A DNA stretch of 64,000 nt from Geomonas edaphica (GTDB lineage: Bacteria > Desulfobacterota > Desulfuromonadia > Geobacterales > Geobacteraceae). Made by a program: the position numbers and the translations under genes. Below, piece by piece: positions 8,641-17,880 of this stretch. The first letter of the stretch is position 1. Every line of letters begins with the position of its first letter. The stretch covers positions 541,006 to 605,005 of the forward strand of contig NZ_SSYB01000004.1 in assembly GCF_004917075.1 (NCBI RefSeq). The letters run 5' to 3'. Under the pieces are notes generated by a model. That model had not been told where the DNA came from. It saw only the letters and a program-made list of their open reading frames with translations, and searched no databases.

Positions 8641-9050
8641 AGGGCGAACCCCAGGTTGGCGAACTTGCCGTTCACGAGCTCTTCGAACCCCTTTTGTAGC
8701 GCTTCGAACTTCTGGAGCAGGCTTTCCGCCTCGAGGGTGAGCGTCGACACTCCACCTCCGCTCCCCCCTTTGGAGCGAAGCACAAGCGGAAAGCCGAGCC
8801 GTTTCTCCATGGAGTCGATGTAGGTCCAGGCCTTGCGGTAGGGGATCCCCATCTCCTTCGCGGCGGCGTTTATGGAGCCGCTCTTCCCCACCAGTCGCAG
8901 CAGCTCGAGGCGCCCCTGTCCCAGCACCGGTTCCCCGTCCAGTTCGATCCAGATCTTGGAGCGGACGCAGAGTCTCGAACGAGCGGCGCCGGCCCGGCTC
9001 TCCCTCGCTCCATCCTTTCCGCAGCTGTCATCGCGGCTGTGGTCAGTCAT
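8637..9050 (-). CDS. ModE-type winged-helix transcriptional regulator (N-terminal domain only)
   Basis: The 137-residue protein is a LysR-like winged-helix domain of the ModE N-terminal type: GSINAAAKEMGIPYRKAW is the recognition region and a glycine-rich GGSGGGVSTLT wing follows. It lacks the two C-terminal molybdate-binding (TOBE/MOP) domains of E. coli ModE, so it senses metal another way or not at all. I chose the ATG at 9050 because AAGGAGCTGCA precedes it; the longer frame (to 9179) has no such site. It lies next to the molybdoenzyme operon nap and overlaps tauE. Confidence 0.82.
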   Translation of the reverse strand: MTDHSRDDSCGKDGARESRAGAARSRLCVRSKIWIELDGEPVLGQGRLELLRLVGKSGSINAAAKEMGIPYRKAWTYIDSMEKRLGFPLVLRSKGGSGGGVSTLTLEAESLLQKFEALQKGFEELVNGKFANLGFAL

Positions 9051-9076
9051 TGCAGCTCCTTCCCCTGGGACGCATC

Positions 9077-9099
9077 CGTTATACCAAAAGCGCACAACG
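9077..9099. promoter_or_regulatory. ModE-box-like inverted repeat ahead of the modE-type gene
   Basis: CGTTATAC and GCACAACG form the outer halves of an imperfect 23-bp inverted repeat with seven central bases, 27 bases before the ModE-type start. The halves match the E. coli ModE operator halves (CGTTATAT / ACATAACG) at seven and six of eight positions. Autoregulation is the natural reading. Confidence 0.45.
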
Positions 9100-9228
9100 C
9101 AACAGATGGTACCACCTTTCCCGCAACGGGCAACCTTTTCCCACTGCGCCATAGCGTCCTGAGGTAACATAAAGGGCAAGACGCCGCGATAAATCGCTAT
9201 TTTTGTTGAGGCGCGTCTTGGAAATTAA

Positions 9229-9258
9229 TTGACATTAGTACCGCCGACGTGCTATTTA
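9229..9258 (+). promoter_or_regulatory. sigma-70-type promoter of the ATP synthase F0 genes
   Basis: A perfect TTGACA at 9229-9234 is followed after 18 bases by TATTTA. The first ATG of the operon lies about 50 bases downstream. Confidence 0.5.
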
Positions 9259-9308
9259 GCCTTGGTTTTCTACCCGTGATTTGTATACGGGACAGAGGAC
9301 GCACAGTT

Positions 9309-9554
9309 ATGAATGAAGAAAAGAAGAACCTGCTCAGGACGCTGGGCATGATCTCCACCATGGGGATCGCGTTCGCGGTGGCCATCGCCATCGGCGTCTA
9401 CGTGGGGTTGAAACTGGACCATTGGCTCGGCACTGACCCGTGGTTTTTCTTCATCTTCATGTTTTTCGGCATTGCGGCAGGTTTCCGCAACATATTCATA
9501 TTAGCGGGAAAAGAGCTGCGCGATGACGGGTCCGACAAGGATAAACGAGAGTAA
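9309..9554 (+). CDS. atpZ: AtpZ/AtpI-like small membrane protein of the ATP synthase operon
   Basis: The 81-residue protein has two membrane segments joined by a short loop (GLKLDHWLGTDPW), the pattern of AtpZ (putative F0F1-ATPase subunit). AtpZ and AtpI are linked to Mg2+/Ca2+ handling and c-ring assembly. The ATG at 9309 follows a GAGG; an in-frame upstream start overlaps the promoter. The last 32 bases overlap atpI. Confidence 0.8.
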   Translation: MNEEKKNLLRTLGMISTMGIAFAVAIAIGVYVGLKLDHWLGTDPWFFFIFMFFGIAAGFRNIFILAGKELRDDGSDKDKRE

Positions 9555-9912
9555 CATCTTCTCCTGGCTGGTGCGTGGGAGTCTCCTGCTGAGCGGGGCT
9601 TTCGGCGCCGCCGGTGCCTTGCTGGTCTCACCGAGGTTCGGAGTTTCGCTCTTCGCGGGCGGCATGCTCGCCATCGCGAACTTCTTCTGGATCCGCAACG
9701 GTCTGGAAGCGGCGCTCCGCCTGCAGCCGCGCAACGCCTCGCGCTTCGCCGTACTGCGCTACATCCTGCGGCTGGCCATCATGGCGGCGCTTTTGTACCT
9801 GGCGATCGTGGTCCTAAAGGCAGACATCTTCGGCCTTTTGATTGGACTTTCGGTCCTCGTGATCAACATAATCGCTTTTTCGATATATTTGTCGACCCGT
9901 AAAGGAGGCTAG
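9523..9912 (+). CDS. atpI: ATP synthase subunit I
   Basis: The 129-residue protein has four predicted membrane helices and fits the AtpI/subunit I family, an assembly factor for the c ring. It sits between atpZ and atpB, overlapping the first and four bases ahead of the second, so the genes are co-transcribed. Sequence identity in this family is low, and position is a main part of the evidence. Confidence 0.75.
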   Translation: MTGPTRINESNIFSWLVRGSLLLSGAFGAAGALLVSPRFGVSLFAGGMLAIANFFWIRNGLEAALRLQPRNASRFAVLRYILRLAIMAALLYLAIVVLKADIFGLLIGLSVLVINIIAFSIYLSTRKGG

Positions 9913-9916
9913 CTTC

Positions 9917-10606
9917 ATGGTTCATCCGTTTTTATTCCTTCAGTTCTTCCGCGAGTTGCTCCACCCCCTCGGCTTTTCCGAGGCAGGTGCCGACGCCGTA
10001 GTCTACACCTGGCTGCTCATGCTCGGCCTGGTGCTTCTGTCCATCGCGGCAACCAAGAGGCTGCAGGCGGTTCCCTCCGGCCTCCAGAACTTCATGGAAG
10101 TGATCGTGGGCGGCATCGAGAACATGCTGGTGGAGACCATGGGCGAGCACGGCCGTCCGTTCTTCCCGCTGGTGGCCACCCTGGCCCTGTTCATCCTGGT
10201 GTCCAACCTGATGGGCCTCGTCCCGGGCTTCTTCCCGCCGACCGCTAACATCAACACCACCGCGGCCTGCGCGGTAGTCGTGTTCGTCACCACCCACATC
10301 GTGGGCGTGAAGCACCACGGCGCCGCTTACATCAAGCACTTCCTGGGCCCCATCGCCTGGCTAGCACCGATGATGTTCTTCATCGAGGTGATCGGTCACC
10401 TGAGCCGCGTTATCTCGCTCACCCTGCGTCTCTTCGGTAACATGAACGGCCACGAGCTCGTCCTGATCATCTTCTTCGGTCTGGCTCCGTTCCTGGTACC
10501 GCTGCCGATGATGCTGATGGGCGTGCTGGTCTCCTTCATTCAGGCCTTCGTCTTCATGCTCCTCGCGATGATCTACATCCAGGGCTCGCTGGAGCACGCG
10601 CACTAA
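9917..10606 (+). CDS. atpB: ATP synthase F0 subunit a
   Basis: Subunit a forms the ion half-channels against the c ring in the cytoplasmic membrane. The 229-residue protein has the expected five to six membrane helices and the conserved [15 protein letters not shown] stretch with the essential arginine. AAAGGAGG lies before the ATG. The F1 genes and the b subunits do not follow, so the ATP synthase genes are split between loci, as known in Geobacter. Confidence 0.95.
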   Translation: MVHPFLFLQFFRELLHPLGFSEAGADAVVYTWLLMLGLVLLSIAATKRLQAVPSGLQNFMEVIVGGIENMLVETMGEHGRPFFPLVATLALFILVSNLMGLVPGFFPPTANINTTAACAVVVFVTTHIVGVKHHGAAYIKHFLGPIAWLAPMMFFIEVIGHLSRVISLTLRLFGNMNGHELVLIIFFGLAPFLVPLPMMLMGVLVSFIQAFVFMLLAMIYIQGSLEHAH

Positions 10607-10619
10607 AACCAAAAGACGT

Positions 10620-10689
10620 TCAGCGTTCAGCGTTCAACGTTCAAGGTTAAAACCGAGGACGCTGGAACGTTGAACGTTGAACATTGAAC
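10620..10689. repeat. inverted array of heptamer repeats (GTTCAAC type)
   Basis: Four to five tandem copies of a 7-base unit (GTTCAGC/GTTCAAC) are followed after about 25 bases by four copies of the inverse unit (GTTGAAC). The whole can fold as a hairpin. It lies between atpB and atpE. Related arrays occur at 14909-15113, 20831-20941 and 23133-23160. Confidence 0.8.
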
Positions 10690-10741
10690 GGACTTTACTT
10701 CCTATACTATTTAGGAAAAATACGCAGCAAAGGAGAAACAA

Positions 10742-11017
10742 ATGGAATTCTTTACTATGTGTGTACTCGCAGCAGGCATCGGCATGGCTCTCGGCACCCT
10801 CGGCACCGGCATCGGCCAGGGTCTCGCAGTTAAGAGCGCTGTTGAAGGCGTTTCCCGTAACCCGGGCGCTTCCGGTAAAATCCTCACCACCATGATGATC
10901 GGTCTGGCAATGATCGAGTCCCTGGCGATCTACGCACTGGTCGTCTGCCTCATCATCCTCTTCGCCAACCCGTACAAAGAAGTTGCTCTCGAGCTGGCTA
11001 AAGCTGTCGCGAAGTAA
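10742..11017 (+). CDS. atpE: ATP synthase F0 subunit c
   Basis: The 91-residue hairpin of two membrane helices makes up the rotor ring. The ion-binding glutamate is E59 in MIESLAIY. Q26, S60 and Y64 are also present, which are the ligand positions of Na+-binding c subunits (Q32, E65, S66, Y70 in Ilyobacter tartaricus), while the V63 position is Met. AAAGGAGAAACA precedes the ATG. Codon use is biased to preferred codons, fitting high expression. A strong terminator ends the unit. Confidence 0.96.
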   Translation: MEFFTMCVLAAGIGMALGTLGTGIGQGLAVKSAVEGVSRNPGASGKILTTMMIGLAMIESLAIYALVVCLIILFANPYKEVALELAKAVAK

Positions 11018-11041
11018 TTCGTTACCACACGAAGCTTGAAA

Positions 11042-11074
11042 AAGGGCACGCCGCAAGGTGTGCCCTTTTTCTTT
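11042..11074 (+). terminator. rho-independent terminator of the atp operon
   Basis: An 11-bp stem (AAGGGCACGCC with GGTGTGCCCTT, loop GCAA) is followed by TTTTCTTTT, 24 bases after atpE. Confidence 0.9.
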
Positions 11075-11095
11075 TCCCGGTTAGAGAGAACGGCA

Positions 11096-11130
11096 CCTCC
11101 CTCCGGGGGGGGGAGGCTGGGAGGGGGGAA
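11096..11130. repeat. GC-rich REP-like palindrome
   Basis: CCTCCCTCCGGGGGGGGGAG followed by GCTGGGAGGGGGG belongs to the same family as the elements at 33981-34019 and 38387-38417. A further C-rich stretch follows to about 11200. No gene is seen between atpE and the PHP gene. Confidence 0.6.
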
Positions 11131-11260
11131 GATTGAACGGGCCGCTGCGCTCCCCCTCCCTGTCCCTCCCCCTCCGGGGGCGGGGATCCTCTGCCAGCGG
11201 CAGGGCGAGGGGGATGGGGGGTCCCTTGACATTTCAAAGCCGCTATGAAATAGTCCGGCC

Positions 11261-11977
11261 ATGAAAATCATAGCCGACATGCACACTCACACGCTCGCTT
11301 CAGGGCACGCCTACTCCACCATTAACGAACTCGCAAATGCCGCTGCCCAGGCCGGGCTGCGCGGACTCGCGGTGACCGACCACGGCCCGGGGCTCCCCGG
11401 CGGACCGCACCGCTTCCATTTCTGCGCCATGCGCTTCGTCCCGGCAACCATCTCCGGGGTCAGGATCTTCCGCGGCGTCGAGGCGAACATCCTCGACCAC
11501 ACGGGGAGGCTCGACCTCGAGCCGGACGTCCTGGAGACGCTCGACTTCGTCATGGCCGGCTTCCACGAAGACTGCGGCATCTGCGGCCAGGACCGCGCGC
11601 GCAACACAAAGACCCTCCTCGCCGTGATGGAAAACCCGCTGGTAAAATGCATCTCCCACCCGGGTAACCCCGTCTTCCCGCTCGATTACGAGGAGATAGT
11701 CATGGGTGCACTCGCCACCGACACGGCGCTCGAGCTGAACAACTCCTCGCTCTCTGCTGTGAGTCGCAAGGGGAGCGAAGGGAACTGCACCGAGATCGCC
11801 CGGCTCTGCGCGCGGATCGGGGCGCGGGTGATGATAGGAAGCGACGCGCACATCTGCCAGGGGGTCGGGGCGTTTGATCTGGCGTTCAAGCTGGCGGCAG
11901 AGGCAGGGATCGCCGAGGGGCAGGTGGTGAACGCCTCGTGGGAACGGTTGCTTGATTTCCTCGGGATCTGCGAATAG
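11261..11977 (+). CDS. PHP-domain phosphoesterase (YcdX type)
   Basis: The 238-residue protein starts with DMHTHT, the first metal motif of the PHP fold. TDHGPG, GVEANI, AGFHE, SHPG and IGSDAH supply further metal ligands, matching the trinuclear-zinc YcdX subgroup. Members hydrolyse phosphoesters in the cytoplasm; the substrate is not known. Length is normal for YcdX. It stands alone between repeat elements, with no clear ribosome site. Confidence 0.88.
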   Translation: MKIIADMHTHTLASGHAYSTINELANAAAQAGLRGLAVTDHGPGLPGGPHRFHFCAMRFVPATISGVRIFRGVEANILDHTGRLDLEPDVLETLDFVMAGFHEDCGICGQDRARNTKTLLAVMENPLVKCISHPGNPVFPLDYEEIVMGALATDTALELNNSSLSAVSRKGSEGNCTEIARLCARIGARVMIGSDAHICQGVGAFDLAFKLAAEAGIAEGQVVNASWERLLDFLGICE

Positions 11978-12001
11978 AACCAGTAGGGCGAAGAAAGCAA
12001 T

Positions 12002-12040
12002 GCAAATCCCCCCTGTCCCCCCTTCGCAAAGGGGGGGACG
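12002..12040. repeat. solitary copy of the CCCCCCTT-CGCAAAGGGGGG element
   Basis: GCAAATCCCCCCTGTCCCCC and the following CTTCGCAAAGGGGGGG match the terminal repeats of the MITE-like unit at 22821-23026. No partner copy is seen nearby. Confidence 0.75.
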
Positions 12041-12131
12041 CGGGTTTACGTACCGCGCTTCGTGGGGTGCTGCATCGGCCTTTTCAAGCAATTCCCGCCC
12101 CACAAAATTCCGCTCCAAACTTCCTGAATAA

Positions 12132-12162
12132 AAAAAAAGGGGCGAACTTGGTAGTTCGCCCC
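12132..12162 (-). terminator. rho-independent terminator of the rng-purT unit
   Basis: A perfect 10-bp stem (GGGGCGAACT with AGTTCGCCCC) with loop TGGT runs into a T-tract on the minus strand, 27 bases after purT. Confidence 0.92.
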
Positions 12163-12188
12163 CCGGTGGAAACAGCCTGATCTTCGAT

Positions 12189-13367
12189 CTAGCGCTTCAC
12201 GATTCTCACGCAGTGCGCCGCCTGCTCGGCCTTCTCCCTCGCGTCGTCACAATCCTTGCCCAATACGAGTGCCACTCCCATGCGGCGCCCCTTCCTGGTG
12301 TCCGGCTTGCCGAAAAGACGCAGCTTGCTCGCGGGTATCGCGAGCGCCTCGGCAACTCCTTCGAAACCGACCTCAACGGCAGCATCCTCCGCGAGAATGA
12401 CGTGCGACGCGGCGCAGCCAAGGCTCTCCACCTCAGGGACAGGAAGCCCCAGGATGGCGCGTACGTGCAATTCGAATTCGGAGAGGTTCTGGGAGACCAT
12501 GGTGACCATCCCGGTGTCGTGGGGACGAGGGGAGACCTCGGAGAACCAGACCTTTTCGCCGGTCACAAAGAATTCGACGCCGAAGATGCCGCGTCCGCCA
12601 AGGGCGGCGGTCACCGCCTCGGCCTGGCGCTGCGCCTCGGCGAGCACGGCGGGAACCATCGGGGTCGGCTGCCATGACTCGTGGTAGTCGCCGTCGATCT
12701 GGCGGTGACCGATCGGGGGACAGAAGGTGGTGCCGCCGACGTGACGCACGGTGAGGAGGGTGATCTCGTAATCGAACGGGATAAACTCCTCAACGATCAC
12801 CTTGTTGGAGGCACCGCGTGCCCCCTCGATGGCGTAGCGGAAGGAGTGCTCCATGTCAGCCGCATCGCGCAGAACACTCTGCCCCTTGCCCGAAGAGCTC
12901 ATGATCGGCTTCACCACGCAGGGAAGTCCGATGGCGGCAACGGCCTCGGCGAACTCCTCCATGCTTGTGGCGAAACGGTACGCCGCGGTCGGGAGGCCGA
13001 GCTCCTCGGCTGCAAGCCTGCGGATCCCCTCCCGGTTCATGGTGAGGTTCGCGGCGCGCGCGGTAGGGATGACGTTGAAACCTTCCTTTTCGAGCTCCAG
13101 AAGGTATTCGGTGTTGATCGCCTCGATCTCAGGCACGATGTAGGCGGGGTTTTCCAGGCGCACCACCCGGTCCAGCTCCTCACGGTTTAGCATGTCGATC
13201 ACGTGGCTTCTATGAGCGATCTGCATCGCCGGCGCGTTCGCGTAGCGGTCCACCGCCACCACCTCGACCCCGAACCTCTGGGCCTCGATGGCCACTTCCT
13301 TGCCGAGCTCCCCCGAGCCCAAAAGCATTATCCTCGTCGCACCTGTCTTCAGCGGCGTACCGATCAT
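12189..13367 (-). CDS. purT: formate-dependent phosphoribosylglycinamide formyltransferase
   Basis: PurT makes formyl-GAR from GAR, formate and ATP in purine synthesis. The 392-residue ATP-grasp protein has the N-terminal [19 protein letters not shown] nucleotide-binding loop, the MSSSGKGQS grasp loop and FGVEFFVTG and [14 protein letters not shown] active-site regions. It lies 19 bases behind rng in the same direction and is probably co-transcribed with it, since the only terminator follows purT. Confidence 0.96.
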   Translation of the reverse strand: MIGTPLKTGATRIMLLGSGELGKEVAIEAQRFGVEVVAVDRYANAPAMQIAHRSHVIDMLNREELDRVVRLENPAYIVPEIEAINTEYLLELEKEGFNVIPTARAANLTMNREGIRRLAAEELGLPTAAYRFATSMEEFAEAVAAIGLPCVVKPIMSSSGKGQSVLRDAADMEHSFRYAIEGARGASNKVIVEEFIPFDYEITLLTVRHVGGTTFCPPIGHRQIDGDYHESWQPTPMVPAVLAEAQRQAEAVTAALGGRGIFGVEFFVTGEKVWFSEVSPRPHDTGMVTMVSQNLSEFELHVRAILGLPVPEVESLGCAASHVILAEDAAVEVGFEGVAEALAIPASKLRLFGKPDTRKGRRMGVALVLGKDCDDAREKAEQAAHCVRIVKR

Positions 13368-13386
13368 CTTCTCTCCTGACTGTGTA

Positions 13387-14877
13387 TTAGGTTACGGCTA
13401 CTTCGAACTGTTCCTGATGGAAACCGGGTTTCGCGCGAACCGTAATCCGCTTCTTGAAGTTCTTCTCCAGCTCCTCGAGGCCGCGGCGCTCCTCGTCGTA
13501 GAGGAGGTCGGCCACCTGCGGGTGCACGGTGAGCATCACCTTGGTGCCCCGGATATCCAGCATCTCGCGGCGCAGTTCGCGGAAAATCTCGTGGCAGACG
13601 GTAATCTTCGACTTCACGTAGCCGCGCCCCTCGCAGTAAGGGCAGGGCTCGCACATCATGCGCCCGAGGCTCTCGCGCACCCTTTTCCTGGTCATCTCCA
13701 CTAGCCCCAGTTCGGAGATCTTCAGGATGTTGGTCTTTGACTTGTCGCTCTTGAGCGCCTCCTCGAGCGCGCCGTAAACCTTCTCCCGGTTCACCTCCTT
13801 CTCCATGTCGATGAAGTCGATGATGATGATGCCGCCCAGGTTTCTCAGGCGCAGCTGGTAGGCGATCTCCTTGACCGCCTCGAGGTTGGTCTTCAGGATG
13901 GTGTCTTCCAAGTTGTGCTTGCCGACGTAGCGCCCGGTGTTCACGTCGATGGCGGTGAGCGCCTCGGTCTGCTCGATGATGATGTAACCGCCCGATTTGA
14001 GCCAGACCTTGCGGCCGAGGGCGCGGCTGATCTCAACCTCGAGGCCGAAGTGATCGAAGATCGGCTCCTCCTCGTCGTACAGCTCGATGGAGTACTTCAT
14101 CTTGGGCATGAAGGTGCTGATGAACTGGACGATCTTGTCGTGCTCGGGCTTCGAGTCGACGACGATGCGCTCGACAGACTCGGTGAGAATGTCGCGCACC
14201 ACCTTCTGTGTGACGTCGAGGTCCGAGTGGATCAGGGTCGGCGCGCCCGCCTTGTCCTTCTTCTTCGCTATCTCGTCCCAGAGTTTGGTGAGGTAGTGCA
14301 GGTCGGCGACCAGGTCCTCCTCGCTCTTTCCCTCCGAGACGGTCCGGACGATGAAGCCGCCGCCGACCGGCTTGATGCGGTCGACGATCTCTTTCAGGCG
14401 CTCGCGCTCCTCCTCGTCCTCGATGCGGCGGGAGATGCCGACGTGGTCCACGGTCGGCATGTAGACCAGGTGACGCCCGGGGAGCGAGATGTGCGCCGTG
14501 ATGCGCGCCCCCTTGGTGCCGATCGGTTCCTTTGAGATCTGCACCAGGAGTTCCTGCCCTTCCTGGAGGAGATCCTCGATCGGGTGCAGCGGGTGCGGCA
14601 CCGGCTCCTCACCCTGCTCCGGCTCGATGTAACTGTCGTACTCGTCCATGGCGTCGAAGACGTCCGCCACGTAGAGAAATGCCGCCTTTTCCAGCCCGAT
14701 GTCCACGAACGCCGCCTGCATACCCGGCAGCACCCGGACCACCCTACCCTTGTAGATGTTGCCGATGATCCCCTTCACCCTGCTCCTTTCGACGTACAGC
14801 TCCGCGATGGTGCCGTTTTCGATGAGCGCGATGCGGGTCTCGTGGGAGGTGGTGTTGATAACCAGCTCGTTTCCCAT
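13387..14877 (-). CDS. rng: ribonuclease G/E family
   Basis: RNase G cleaves single-stranded A+U-rich RNA in rRNA maturation and mRNA decay. The 496-residue protein has an S1 domain at about 35-110, the catalytic aspartate region [12 protein letters not shown] and IIDFIDM, and the Zn-link CEPCPYC near 410. There is no long C-terminal scaffold, so it is RNase G-like in size. GGAAGGGG lies before the ATG. It is next to the radical SAM gene, a pairing common in this phylum. Confidence 0.94.
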   Translation of the reverse strand: MGNELVINTTSHETRIALIENGTIAELYVERSRVKGIIGNIYKGRVVRVLPGMQAAFVDIGLEKAAFLYVADVFDAMDEYDSYIEPEQGEEPVPHPLHPIEDLLQEGQELLVQISKEPIGTKGARITAHISLPGRHLVYMPTVDHVGISRRIEDEEERERLKEIVDRIKPVGGGFIVRTVSEGKSEEDLVADLHYLTKLWDEIAKKKDKAGAPTLIHSDLDVTQKVVRDILTESVERIVVDSKPEHDKIVQFISTFMPKMKYSIELYDEEEPIFDHFGLEVEISRALGRKVWLKSGGYIIIEQTEALTAIDVNTGRYVGKHNLEDTILKTNLEAVKEIAYQLRLRNLGGIIIIDFIDMEKEVNREKVYGALEEALKSDKSKTNILKISELGLVEMTRKRVRESLGRMMCEPCPYCEGRGYVKSKITVCHEIFRELRREMLDIRGTKVMLTVHPQVADLLYDEERRGLEELEKNFKKRITVRAKPGFHQEQFEVAVT

Positions 14878-14908
14878 GTGAACCCCTTCCTGTATATAAA
14901 ATTCAAAA

Positions 14909-15113
14909 CACGTTCAACGTTCAGCGTTCAACGTTCGACTTCTTCCACCTCGTGCCACCATAATCCCGGCGGCACCGGCGCTCGCATCGCCGATATGCTC
15001 CAGCGAAGGCTGTGCAGCAGCATCTTGTGCGCCGGAGCCGGTGCACGTGCCGCCACCGTTGCCTCCCGACAAGCACGCCGGTTGCGAACGCGGAACGTCG
15101 AACGTTGAACGTC
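14909..15113. repeat. pair of inverted heptamer arrays flanking about 150 bases
   Basis: Four 7-base units (GTTCAAC/GTTCAGC type) at 14909-14937 face three inverse units (GTCGAAC/GTTGAAC) at 15085-15113. The 150 bases between are not supported as a gene. The layout lies between the radical SAM gene and rng, so it may be in the transcript and could fold. Confidence 0.7.
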
Positions 15114-15114
15114 T

Positions 15115-17640
15115 TTAGCTAAATAAAACTTCCACCTTCTCCAGCCGGGCATCCTTGAGGGCCTCGGCCGGCACGTCCAGGATGGCGGAGGCGAACTCGA
15201 CGGGCTTACCGCGCCCGACCACCATCTCCAGGGCGTTCCCTTCCGCCTTCAGCTCGGCCAGCTCGTGACGCAGGTCGAACTCGATCACCTTCCCCTTCTT
15301 CTCGCGCCGAAGCGGCACGGACTCCAGGGCAAGAAACGCTGCTACCTTCTCCGGAAGCGATACGGCCAGTTCGTCGGGGAGGGTGACGCGGTAGCGCACC
15401 TTGTCCATGATGACGGAAAGCGCCGGGGCACGCAGCAGGATCTCGCTCGACTCCAGCACCCGGACCCCTTCGGGAAGGGTCGCGTTCAACGCTTCTTTCA
15501 GCTCGTCCGCCGTGTAGCCTGTGTTCACCTCGAAATCCATGTACTCCGCGTAGGACTCGATGCCAACCGACAGCGCAGTGGCAAAGGAAAACTTCGGGTG
15601 CGGATGGAACCCCTGGGAGTAGCGGATCGGGATGCCGGAGCGGCCGACCGCCCTGGTGAAGAGGGTCAGCATCTCGAGATGGCTTAGGAAACGCATACGC
15701 CCCACCTTCTCGAAGCGGATGCGGATCCTGGTCCCCTCTTCGGTCTGCTCCTGCTGCGCGGCCTCGCTGGCATAGGTGCCGAAGGGGACCGGATCGTTCA
15801 GTCTCAGCTTCACTTCCTTGAAGTCGCAGACGCCGCACCCGGTGCAGCGGTCGAAACGGCAGTCGGGCGTCGCCGCCCCGACAAGCGCCGCCTCGCGCTC
15901 CTTCAGGTAGAATTCCTTGGTCACGCCGCAGTCGATGTGATCCCAGGGGAGCACCTCGTCGACTTCGCGCCGCCTGAGATAAAAGGAGGGGTCGATCCCG
16001 CAATTCTCGAAGGCCTGCGCCCACTTGCTGCGGTCGAAATGCTCCCACCAGCCGTCAAAGCGGCACCCGAGCCGGTGCGCCTCGATGAGAAGGCGCGACA
16101 GGCGCCGGTCGCCGCGGGCGAAGACTCCTTCCATGCCGGAGAGGGAGGCGTCCTGCCACTTCATGATCAGCTTCTTTTTCTTGAGGGCGTCGCGCAGATG
16201 GCGCTGCTTCTCGACGATCTCCGCCTCGGTGATCTGCGGCTCCCACTGAAACGGGGTGTGCGGCTTAGGTACGAAGCTCGATACCGACACGTTGACGTCG
16301 CCGCCGTTGCCGGCGAACTTCCCCTGGCGCTTCACCTCGCGGGAGAGTTCCACGATGCCGTCCACGTCCTCCATGGTCTCGGTCGGTAGGCCGATCATGA
16401 AGTAGAGCTTGATCAGGCGCCAGCCGTTGCTGTACACGGAGCGGGCGTTATCGAGGAGCGCCTCCTCGGTGATCCCCTTGTTAATGACGCTGCGCAGGCG
16501 TTCGCTCCCCGCCTCGGGTGCGAGGGTGAAGCCGGTCTTGCGCACGCGGCGGATCTCCTCGGCCATCTCGTCGCTCAGGCTCCCGACGCGCATGGAAGGG
16601 AGGGAGACCGCCTTTTTCTTCGCGGAGTAGCGGTCCATGAGCCCCTTCAAAAGCGGCGTGAGGCAGCCGTAGTCGCCGGTGGAGAGGGAGAGGAGGGAGA
16701 TCTCGTCGTACCCCGTGTTCTCGAGCGCCTCCTCCATGATCTCGAAGACACGCTCGGGGCTGCGCTCGCGCACCGGACGGTAGATGTAGCCTGCCTGGCA
16801 GAAGCGGCACCCCCTGGTGCAGCCGCGGGATATCTCGACGCTCACCCGGTCGTGCACCGTCTTCAGGAACGGAACGATGGGAGAGGTCGGGTAGTAGGCG
16901 GTTTCCAGGTCGGCGACGAAACGACGGCGCACGCTGCGGTAGTTCTCATGCACGGGGGTGATGCGCTCCACCCGGCCGTCCGGGAAGTAGCTCACCTCGA
17001 AGAAGGAGGGGACGTACACCCCTTCTATCCGCGCCAGCCGCTCGAGGAGCTCTCCTTTCGAGAGCCCTTCTTCCTTGGCGGCCCGGACGCACGCGGCCAG
17101 TTCGATCACTGCCTCCTCGCCGTCACCGATCAGGAAGGCATCGAAGAAGTCGGCCAGGGGCTCGGAGTTGTAGGCGCAGGGGCCGCCCCCGATGACGAGC
17201 GGATATCCGTCCGGTCGCTCGGCGGCCAAAAGCGGGATCCCGGAGAGGTCCATCATGTTCAGGATGTTGGTGTAGGAAAGCTCGTACTGCAGGGTGAAGC
17301 CGAGGATGTCGGCCTTTGCCAGCGGGGTGCCGGCTTCCAGGGTCGCCAGGGATTTTCCCTCGGCGCGCAGCGACGCTTCCAGATCAGGCCACGGGGCATA
17401 GGCGCGCTCGGGCATGATCCAGGCCTGCTCTTTCAGCACGCCGTAGAGCACCTGCAACCCGAGATGGCTCATCCCTATTTCATATACGTCCGGAAAGGCA
17501 AGGACGAAGCGGAGCGCCCCTTCCCGGTCGGCAACGGTTCCCATCTCGCCGCCCATGTAACGGGCCGGCTTTTCTACTGACAAAAGTATGTTATTGCTCA
17601 AAAATCCCCCAGATAGCTCGGTCAAGCCATGACCGGTCAT
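15115..17640 (-). CDS. radical SAM protein, TIGR03960-type with C-terminal DUF2344
   Basis: The 841-residue protein is a B12-binding-type radical SAM protein (about 1-590) fused to a DUF2344 domain (about 640-835, starting near RIRIRFEKVGRMRFLSHL). The radical SAM cysteines lie in SRGCTRGCRFCQAGY, and a further cluster CTGCGVC stands between the domains. The family's reaction is unknown; its constant link to rng and ribosomal protein genes suggests an RNA or ribosome modification. The true start is uncertain: a TTG about 14 codons inside the frame fits homologues better than the first ATG. Confidence 0.85.
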   Translation of the reverse strand: MTGHGLTELSGGFLSNNILLSVEKPARYMGGEMGTVADREGALRFVLAFPDVYEIGMSHLGLQVLYGVLKEQAWIMPERAYAPWPDLEASLRAEGKSLATLEAGTPLAKADILGFTLQYELSYTNILNMMDLSGIPLLAAERPDGYPLVIGGGPCAYNSEPLADFFDAFLIGDGEEAVIELAACVRAAKEEGLSKGELLERLARIEGVYVPSFFEVSYFPDGRVERITPVHENYRSVRRRFVADLETAYYPTSPIVPFLKTVHDRVSVEISRGCTRGCRFCQAGYIYRPVRERSPERVFEIMEEALENTGYDEISLLSLSTGDYGCLTPLLKGLMDRYSAKKKAVSLPSMRVGSLSDEMAEEIRRVRKTGFTLAPEAGSERLRSVINKGITEEALLDNARSVYSNGWRLIKLYFMIGLPTETMEDVDGIVELSREVKRQGKFAGNGGDVNVSVSSFVPKPHTPFQWEPQITEAEIVEKQRHLRDALKKKKLIMKWQDASLSGMEGVFARGDRRLSRLLIEAHRLGCRFDGWWEHFDRSKWAQAFENCGIDPSFYLRRREVDEVLPWDHIDCGVTKEFYLKEREAALVGAATPDCRFDRCTGCGVCDFKEVKLRLNDPVPFGTYASEAAQQEQTEEGTRIRIRFEKVGRMRFLSHLEMLTLFTRAVGRSGIPIRYSQGFHPHPKFSFATALSVGIESYAEYMDFEVNTGYTADELKEALNATLPEGVRVLESSEILLRAPALSVIMDKVRYRVTLPDELAVSLPEKVAAFLALESVPLRREKKGKVIEFDLRHELAELKAEGNALEMVVGRGKPVEFASAILDVPAEALKDARLEKVEVLFS

Positions 17641-17707
17641 AATAACAAACTATCCTGATACCTGGCAAGGCAAATACCCGCCGCTGGACGGTCTGCAGGG
17701 GAAGCGT

Positions 17708-17725
17708 ATACCCCATTTGGGGTAT
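17708..17725. promoter_or_regulatory. perfect palindrome, possible enhancer-protein site
   Basis: ATACCCCATTTGGGGTAT has seven-base perfect arms. A half-site (TATGGGGT) follows at 17738-17745. The centre lies about 110 bases upstream of the sigma-54 promoter below, the usual range for an enhancer-binding protein. Confidence 0.5.
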
Positions 17726-17821
17726 CGACTGGAGCATATGGGGTGAGGTTTTCATGAGGCAACGCCCCTTCCCCCTCCGCCTAACGCGGTTAATCAAGTG
17801 TTTACGGTTATAATGAGACGC

Positions 17822-17837
17822 TGGCACGCTACCTGCT
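17822..17837 (+). promoter_or_regulatory. sigma-54 promoter of the Ala/Lys-rich protein gene
   Basis: TGGCACGCTACCTGCT matches the RpoN consensus TGGCACGnnnnTTGCW at all but one fixed position, with the invariant GG and GC ten bases apart. The predicted start of transcription is near 17848 and the ATG is at 17881. Confidence 0.7.
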
Positions 17838-17880
17838 AATGTCGTGGATACCAACCCATTTCAGTAAAGGAGATTTACCC

